NCBI GenBank assembly: GCA_003561495.1
Contig: PWWM01000060.1
Coordinates: forward strand, 1-19,784
Length of the DNA: 19,784 nt
DNA from: Gammaproteobacteria bacterium
GTDB lineage: Bacteria > Pseudomonadota > Gammaproteobacteria > Xanthomonadales > Wenzhouxiangellaceae
Direction: 5' to 3'
The notes beneath the pieces are model-generated. The model was not told the DNA's origin. It did not search any database and saw only the letters and a list, made by a program, of their open reading frames with translations. Below are positions 16,001 through 19,784 of the stretch, in pieces (position 1 is the first letter of the stretch; each line of letters opens with the position of its first letter). Both the position numbers and the translations under genes were made by a program.

Positions 16001-16947
16001 GCGAGGACAATAACGCCGCCGGAAATCGTGCGGCCATCGCAGGAGGGGAAGACAATACCGCCTCGGGAGAAGACGCCTACATCGGTGGTGGTATGGGGAA
16101 TGTGGCAGACCAAACGTATAGTGCTGTTGTTGGCGGCTTTGGAGGCTGGGCGAACGGCTCTGCCAGCGCAGTGGTCGGCGGAGGAAACAATGCGGCCACA
16201 GGACTGGCAAGTGGCGTCGTTGCCGGTCAAAGCAATCAAGCCGGTGGCGATAACAGCTTTGTTGGCGGCGGCATGGGCAATATTGCCGGGGCGGAGAATA
16301 CCTTTGTCGCAGGTACAGGCGCTCAAGCATTGCACTCCAACACTTTTGTTTGGTCCGGTGGTGCGGGTCAGCGCGGGGTCGAGTCGACGGCCGAAAATCA
16401 GTTCGTGGTCGCCGCATCCGGTTCGGTGCAGTTTCTCAGCGACGAGAACCGCACCATGGGCGTGGAACTGGCGCCCGGCGGCAGTGGCTGGAGCGTGGTC
16501 AGCGACCGCCATGCCAAGACCGCCATCGAGCCGGCCGACCCAGTTGACGTGCTCAAACGGGTCGTCGAACTGGAAGTCAGCGAATACAGCTACAAGTCCC
16601 AGGACGAATCCATTCGCCACATGGGCCCCATGGCCCAGGACTTTTACCCGCTGTTCGGGCTGGGTGAGGACAAGCTACGGGTCAGCGCCATGAACCTGGC
16701 CGGTATTGCTTTGGCCGCGATACAGGGTCTGAATGCCGAGTTGGCCGCCGAGCAGGCGAAAAACACCGAACTGCGCGAGCGATTGGCCGAGCACGAACAA
16801 CGTACCGAGGAGCGGCTGGCGGTGCTGGAGGATGAAAACGCACAACTGCGCCGGAAGGCTGAACGCAATGCCGAGTTGGAAGACCGCCTGGCCCAACTCG
16901 AAGCTCTGCTGCTCGACGAGCGCCAGGTTGCGGAAGCCGAACAATGA
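13081..16947 (+). CDS. Giant secreted beta-roll protein with C-terminal peptidase S74 chaperone
   Basis: A 1288-residue exported protein. Signal peptide (cleavage after LFA, residue 20) and an N-terminal domain (about 22-117) opening TITYQGKLESGGQPFNG that often heads such proteins. Then three blocks of YadA-head-like repeats (207-312, 451-575, 716-1073), units of about 14-16 residues such as VGGGxxNxAsGxxSxV, forming a left-handed beta-roll that usually trimerises. Blocks 1 and 2 each end in a duplicated module (SFAAGR...FVWS...DQFLIR...GVGINTNSPQEALDVAGRLRVG). The C-terminus is the S74 intramolecular chaperone: SDRHAK supplies Ser1141 and Lys1146, five apart as in the endosialidase Ser-Lys dyad, so autocleavage before Ser1141 would release the last 148 residues. 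A coiled coil (about 1215-1285) closes the chain. Probably a trimeric adhesin or matrix fibre; no outer-membrane barrel or anchor is visible. It overlaps the next gene by ATGA. Confidence 0.88.
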   Translation: MRQQFLTVILTVAFATALFAQTTITYQGKLESGGQPFNGTAEMTFELHEAETGDTEIAVHGPVNVEVSEGLFQEDLSFGAGAFDGDSRYLQIIIDGAPLAERHPIRPSPMAFYALEGDGGGGNEVWLLGGNLDTDPSTDFLGTVDETPFEIRVDGQRALHFQPADNPDFAPNLIAGHEANSIEAGVLAGTIAGGGVGFQPHFVEGNYGTVGGGRDNTVSGVAGTVSGGRSNLASGGRATVSGGKDNIASANWATVGGGEDNTGEGWFSTVAGGQNNLASGSRSTVGGGQRNTASGSRATVPGGGDNTADGDFSFAAGRKASAEHSGSFVWSHNDPQSDFLSTGEDQFLIRSAGGVGINTNSPQEALDVAGRLRVGDFASETSEHVCRTTEGTLAGCLSDPGNGGEGIWEQVGDDAVYEQGNVGIGTDNPGTPLQVAGSVISGAPDNTVTGENSFVSGGGGSWTNHVSGSYAFVAGGRQNEVSGDQAVVAGGFTNLAEGFFSAVVAGDSNESLGNASFVGGGAFNVADASDAAIAGGRSNLADGNASFVGGGRDNVASGSNSFVAGGRENLADGSYSFAAGRHAHALHSGAFVWSDSSAFASDFTSTADDQFLIRTDGGVGINTNSPQEALDVAGRLRVGEFAAASSEWVCRTPEGTLAECSDSPGNGEGGSIWDQVNSDAVYTDGYVGVGTSSPGVPLQVDGSGHFGFDGNEASGSNSFVTGGSLQGVNSATGSLSAVIGGRDNIAAEQLSVIAGGFNNSITGTRSFVAGGEANFLGGETSTVLGGASNFVWGNASSIAGGGANTITEDAGAAFVGGGGGNTVDGNLSAITGGEDNTAAGDRAAIAGGEDNSASGDNAFVGGGLENEASGFRSSVVGGSSNAARVIDAFVGGGDSNEAIGTSSAVVGGSTNLIVSGSLQSFIGGGRENEVGGMRSAVVSGTGNTVTGGPTTFNAFIGGGRNNSAGGNHSAITGGEDNNAAGNRAAIAGGEDNTASGEDAYIGGGMGNVADQTYSAVVGGFGGWANGSASAVVGGGNNAATGLASGVVAGQSNQAGGDNSFVGGGMGNIAGAENTFVAGTGAQALHSNTFVWSGGAGQRGVESTAENQFVVAASGSVQFLSDENRTMGVELAPGGSGWSVVSDRHAKTAIEPADPVDVLKRVVELEVSEYSYKSQDESIRHMGPMAQDFYPLFGLGEDKLRVSAMNLAGIALAAIQGLNAELAAEQAKNTELRERLAEHEQRTEERLAVLEDENAQLRRKAERNAELEDRLAQLEALLLDERQVAEAEQ
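14017..15189 (+). repeat. Duplicated module inside the S74 gene (14017-14394 and 14806-15189)
   Basis: Two diverged copies of a ~380-base unit, 789 bases apart and in the same frame. Both encode SFAAGR, FVWS, DQFLIR, GVGINTNSPQEALDVAGRL and a closing VG(I/V)GT. A third, shortened version (TFVAGTGAQALHSNTFVWS...ENQFVV) precedes the S74 domain at about 16300. The modules probably cap each beta-roll block, so the protein grew by duplication of roll-plus-cap units. Confidence 0.8.
15563..16073 (+). repeat. Second internal duplication (15563-15650 and 15986-16073)
   Basis: Two segments of about 88 bases, 423 bases (141 codons) apart, differ at only a few positions. Both encode SAITGGEDNxAAGxRAAIAGGEDNxASG. 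They are less diverged than the other beta-roll repeats, which suggests a recent duplication or gene conversion within block 3. Confidence 0.75.
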
Positions 16948-17942
16948 TGAAACCGATCTCCATCGCGTGTGCCGGCGCGCTGCTCCTGGCGGCCGCCGGC
17001 CCACTTTCCGCCGGCGACGACTGGTCTGTTGACTGGTACACCATCGACTCGGGCGGCGTGATCGAAGTCGACGACGGCAATGACCCGCCCCAGTGGCGGC
17101 TGTCCGGTACCATCGGCCAGTGGGACGCCACCGAAGCCCGGGCACTTGCCGCCGGCCAGTGGCGCCTGACCGGCGGCTTCTGGGCAATAAGGCTGGGGGA
17201 AGGTGAGGTTGATGTCATTTTCAGGGACGAATTCGTACCTGTCGAGACCGACCCAGAGTCTTTACTCAACGACACCGGTATCGACTGGTGTGCTAATGGC
17301 AGCAACAATAATCTCGACTGCGACAGCCCGGTTGTCGCGGACTATCCTGGCCAGGATAGTATGCACGGTCGTGATGCGTTGGCCCGCGAGGGCGAACTGG
17401 ACAAGGTTGGCGGCGGTGCGGCCGGCTTTGACTTTACCAAGCTCGATGACAATGGCAACGAATTGCCGTCAACGGCTACCGAATGGTCCTGTGTGCGCGA
17501 CAACCACACCGGCCTGATCTGGGAGGTCAAGGAAGACGATCCCACCCACCTGCGCCACAAGGGCCACACCTACACCTGGTACAACCCCGACGACAGCAGC
17601 AATGGTGGAGATGCCGGTGTCCAGGACGGTGGAAACTGCACCGGAAGCTCCTGCGACACTACCGGCTTCGTGCAAGCGATCAATAACGCCGAGCTCTGTG
17701 GCGCTGACGACTGGCGCATGCCTTCCCGCAATGAATTGCGCTCCATTGTCGTCTACGGTCGAACAGGCCCGACCATCGACCTGGACTATTTCCCGAACGA
17801 CGAAATCACTTTTCTTTGGTCAAGCACGCCCGACGCTTTTGACGATGATCGGGCGCGGGTGATCGGCTTCGCAACCGGCAATGACTACGTAGCAGGCAAG
17901 GGCGTCGACACTCAGGTCCGGTTGATGCGCGCCGGACAGTGA
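16944..17942 (+). CDS. Secreted Lcl/DUF1566-domain protein with embedded IFRDEF motif
   Basis: A 332-residue protein. Signal peptide to about residue 23 (GPLSAG). Residues 28-80 match the small WxVDWYTIDSGG...LSGTIGQ...GGFWA segment common at the start of such secreted proteins. VIFRDEFV (91-98) follows, a form of the IF-x-DGFE tail but here internal. LNDTGIDWC...HGRDAL...FTKLDDNGNELPSTATEWSCV leads into the Lcl_C/DUF1566 domain (about 186-330: DNHTGLIWEVK ... DDWRMPSRNELRSIV ... VRLMRAGQ), a C-type-lectin-like fold also found at the end of the Legionella collagen-like adhesin. The start ATG overlaps the stop of the S74 gene (ATGATGA), so translation is coupled and the products are probably made together. 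A second ATG follows directly at 16947. Ligand unknown. Confidence 0.88.
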   Translation: MMKPISIACAGALLLAAAGPLSAGDDWSVDWYTIDSGGVIEVDDGNDPPQWRLSGTIGQWDATEARALAAGQWRLTGGFWAIRLGEGEVDVIFRDEFVPVETDPESLLNDTGIDWCANGSNNNLDCDSPVVADYPGQDSMHGRDALAREGELDKVGGGAAGFDFTKLDDNGNELPSTATEWSCVRDNHTGLIWEVKEDDPTHLRHKGHTYTWYNPDDSSNGGDAGVQDGGNCTGSSCDTTGFVQAINNAELCGADDWRMPSRNELRSIVVYGRTGPTIDLDYFPNDEITFLWSSTPDAFDDDRARVIGFATGNDYVAGKGVDTQVRLMRAGQ

Positions 17943-17985
17943 GGTCGTTTCTCATGCAGCTTCGAAACCGAACGGAGGTTCCGCA

Positions 17986-18531
17986 ATGAATGTCGCCAAT
18001 CGAATTCTGAAGAGGGCCCGGTTGGCTCCGGTGGCCTTGACCCTGTTACTGATGATGAAGATCGCCTGCGCCGACGGTATCCCGGATGATACCTGCAGCA
18101 ATGAACAGATCACCCCGAGCACGCCATCGACAGACTTCACCGTGGTCGGGGACGGCGTTGTCCGTCATGAATCCACCGGATTGGAGTGGCGGCGATGCCC
18201 CGAAGGGATGACGTGGAACGAAACCGATGGCAGCTGTGATGGCGAGGCCGACCAGTTGGACTGGCAGGCAGCGCTGCAACATGCCGACGGCATTGACGGC
18301 TGGCGCCTGCCCAACATCAAGGAGTTGGCCAGCATCCACGAGCTTTGCCGTATAGGGCCTTCCATCAACCGACAGGTCTTCCCTGGCATTGGTTCGCAAC
18401 CACACTGGTCGGCCTCGCCCTATCATGACGACCCGGACAAGGCGCGGCGTGTCGAATACAGTAACAGCGGGGTTTGGCAGGGGAGCAAGAGCAATGAGCA
18501 TTTGGTTCGATTGGTTCGCGTCGCACAGTAG
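17986..18531 (+). CDS. Secreted Lcl/DUF1566-domain protein, short
   Basis: A 181-residue protein with a signal peptide (hydrophobic VALTLLLMMKIACA, cleavage near residue 29) and essentially one Lcl_C/DUF1566 domain (about 48-181): DGVVRHESTGLEWRRCPEGM at the start, then DWQAALQHAD, DGWRLPNIKELASI and the closing HLVRLVRVAQ. It lacks the WYTIDSGG and IFRDEF segments of its upstream neighbour, so it is a minimal version, not a simple copy. GGAGG lies seven bases before the ATG and the gap from the preceding gene is 43 bases, consistent with one operon starting at 13081. Probable periplasmic or surface partner of the beta-roll protein (inference). Confidence 0.87.
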   Translation: MNVANRILKRARLAPVALTLLLMMKIACADGIPDDTCSNEQITPSTPSTDFTVVGDGVVRHESTGLEWRRCPEGMTWNETDGSCDGEADQLDWQAALQHADGIDGWRLPNIKELASIHELCRIGPSINRQVFPGIGSQPHWSASPYHDDPDKARRVEYSNSGVWQGSKSNEHLVRLVRVAQ

Positions 18532-18755
18532 CCGAGACTGCGGAACCGGTAACGCGGCCCTGGCCTGGTCGAACACTCCTGGTCACAGCGCATCGAATTG
18601 GACTATTCGATCGGGAGTGGCCTGAAAGCTTCCCTGCATGAGATCGACACTCGCACCGGGGCTGTTCGGACTCTTCGCAGAACGCCAGCGATTGCGCCAG
18701 CAGTTCTCGGCCGCGTTACAGTAGGAACAGGCCTCGACAAAAGGCGTTATGACCC

Positions 18756-19784
18756 ATGAGTGAAGTGCCTTCACCACAATCGACATCCCGCCCCAAACCC
18801 GATGGCTTGCTCGCAGCCATTGCCGATTACACCTGCAATGCCCGCATCGAATCGGAGCAGGCGTGGCAAACGGCCCACTGGTGTCTGAAGGACTCGCTGG
18901 CCTGCGCCTTGCTGGCGCTGAAGTTTCCCGAGTGTGTCAAGTTGCTTGGGCCACTGGTGACTGGGCTGGACCTGGAGCACGGGGCGCGGGTGCCGGGCAC
19001 CCCTTATCGGCTGGATCCAGCCCAGGCGGCTTTCAATATCGGCACCCTGATTCGCTACCTGGATTTCAACGACACCTGGCTGGCGGCCGAGTGGGGTCAT
19101 CCATCCGACAATATCGGTGCGATTCTGGCGGTGGCCGACTGGCGCTCGCGCGTCGATCGCGCGGCCGGTCGCTCACCAATGACCATGGACAACGTGCTAG
19201 AAGCCATGATCAAGGCGCACGAGATCCAGGGCGTGCTGGCATTGAAGAATGCCTTCAATCGGGTCGGACTGGACCATGTGCTGCTGGTGCGGGTGGCTTC
19301 CACGGCGGTGGTCACACGCATGCTCGGTGGTAGTCGCGAGGACGTCATCAATGCGCTCAGCCAGGCGTGGATTGATGGGGGCGCCCTGAGAACCTATCGG
19401 CACGCGCCCAATACCGGCCCGCGCAAGAGCTGGGCGGCCGGGGATGCCTGCCGGCGGGCCGTGCAGCTTGCCCTGCTCACACTCAAGGGTGAGATCGGCT
19501 ACCCGACGGCGCTTTCGGCCAGACCTTGGGGTTTTCAGGATGTACTGTTCGGTGGCAGGGCAGTGGTGCTGGAGCGCGAGCTGGACAGTTACGTGATGGA
19601 GAATATCCTGTTCAAGATTGCCTTCCCGGCCGAGTTCCATGCACAGACCGCGGTCGAATGCGCGCTTCAACTGCATTCCGAGGTGGCTGATCGAATCGAC
19701 CGGATCGAGCAGGTCGAGATCGAGACCCAGGAAGCCGGGGCGCGCATCATCGACAAGACCGGGCCACTGAACAACTACGCCGAT
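18756..19784 (+). CDS. prpD: 2-methylcitrate dehydratase PrpD, 3' end outside window
   Basis: The first 343 residues of a MmgE/PrpD-family protein (usual length about 480-500). PrpD dehydrates 2-methylcitrate to 2-methyl-cis-aconitate in the methylcitrate cycle for propionyl-CoA breakdown, in the cytoplasm; several bacterial forms also have aconitase activity. Characteristic segments are DPAQAAFNIGTLIRYLDFNDTW, EWGHPSDNIGAILAVADW, RKSWAAGDACRRAVQLALL, YPTALSARPWGFQDVLFGG and KIAFPAEFHAQTAVECAL. An ATG six bases upstream, in the same frame, is closed by a stop after four codons, and 18756 is the first usable start. No strong ribosome binding site is visible (AAAGG about ten bases upstream). 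Its order among other prp genes cannot be seen. It appears unrelated to the surface-protein operon before it. Confidence 0.93.
   Translation, partial: MSEVPSPQSTSRPKPDGLLAAIADYTCNARIESEQAWQTAHWCLKDSLACALLALKFPECVKLLGPLVTGLDLEHGARVPGTPYRLDPAQAAFNIGTLIRYLDFNDTWLAAEWGHPSDNIGAILAVADWRSRVDRAAGRSPMTMDNVLEAMIKAHEIQGVLALKNAFNRVGLDHVLLVRVASTAVVTRMLGGSREDVINALSQAWIDGGALRTYRHAPNTGPRKSWAAGDACRRAVQLALLTLKGEIGYPTALSARPWGFQDVLFGGRAVVLERELDSYVMENILFKIAFPAEFHAQTAVECALQLHSEVADRIDRIEQVEIETQEAGARIIDKTGPLNNYAD

Noticed and set aside
13699..16300. Regular short GGTGG-type repeats resembling a CRISPR array or minisatellite
   Set aside because: They lie in one long open frame, keep the codon phase and encode YadA-like GGGxxNxASG units; there are no identical repeats with unique spacers.
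13081..16947. Prophage tail fibre, because of the S74 domain
   Set aside because: No other phage gene nearby; the protein has a Sec signal peptide and sits in an operon with exported Lcl proteins.
18638..18724. 28-residue plus-strand ORF (ending LFAERQRLRQQFSAALQ) before prpD
   Set aside because: The end looks protein-like, but there is no ribosome binding site, a stop lies just upstream in frame, and it is too short to judge; possibly a gene remnant.

Overview
The window is high-GC, densely coded chromosomal DNA, most likely from a gammaproteobacterium of the Xanthomonadales/Wenzhouxiangella type. I infer this from the gene families, not from a marker gene: an ECF sigma factor of the TIGR02999/ECF43 type with a TPR-bearing Ser/Thr kinase, secreted proteins ending in or containing an 'IF-x-D-x-F' tail motif, an IPTL-CTERM-like sorting tail, paired Lcl/DUF1566 proteins and prpD. 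No rRNA, tRNA, CRISPR array, transposase or phage gene was found.

Layout. Bases 1-1487 (+) are the 3' part of a large zinc metalloprotease gene, which runs tail to tail into a Tat-exported flavin amine oxidase (minus strand, start 2987). Bases 3107-4987 (-) encode a secreted beta-helix protein, divergent from an ECF sigma factor gene (5107-5721, +). The sigma gene converges on a 970-residue membrane Ser/Thr kinase with ten 42-residue TPR units (5762-8674, -). Next come a small VPT/IPTL-tailed exported protein (8814-9521, -) and, divergent from it, a two-gene operon of secreted proteins (9749-10879 with four CFVGRP repeats, and 10892-12250, unrecognised). After about 830 bases without a convincing gene there is a 1288-residue secreted beta-roll protein with a C-terminal peptidase S74 chaperone (13081-16947). 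It overlaps a secreted Lcl-domain protein (16944-17942) and is followed by a second one (17986-18531). The window ends inside prpD (18756 onward).

How it may work together. Four transcription units for secreted or surface proteins (starts 4987, 9521, 9749 and 13081) each carry the same promoter-like element, RTGKCR, 14 bases, TTTCCGRTA, 48 to 107 bases before the start codon and in the correct orientation. If the last six bases are the -10 hexamer, the spacer is 17. The sigma factor has QTTV where ordinary ECF sigmas have the acidic DAED motif. This resembles the EcfP/PknT and EcfK/PknS type, in which a membrane kinase activates the sigma factor by phosphorylation. My reading is that 3107-18531 is one locus: a periplasmic TPR sensor kinase, its sigma factor, and the surface-protein regulon it controls. 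The parts and the shared element are visible in the sequence; the regulatory link is inference.
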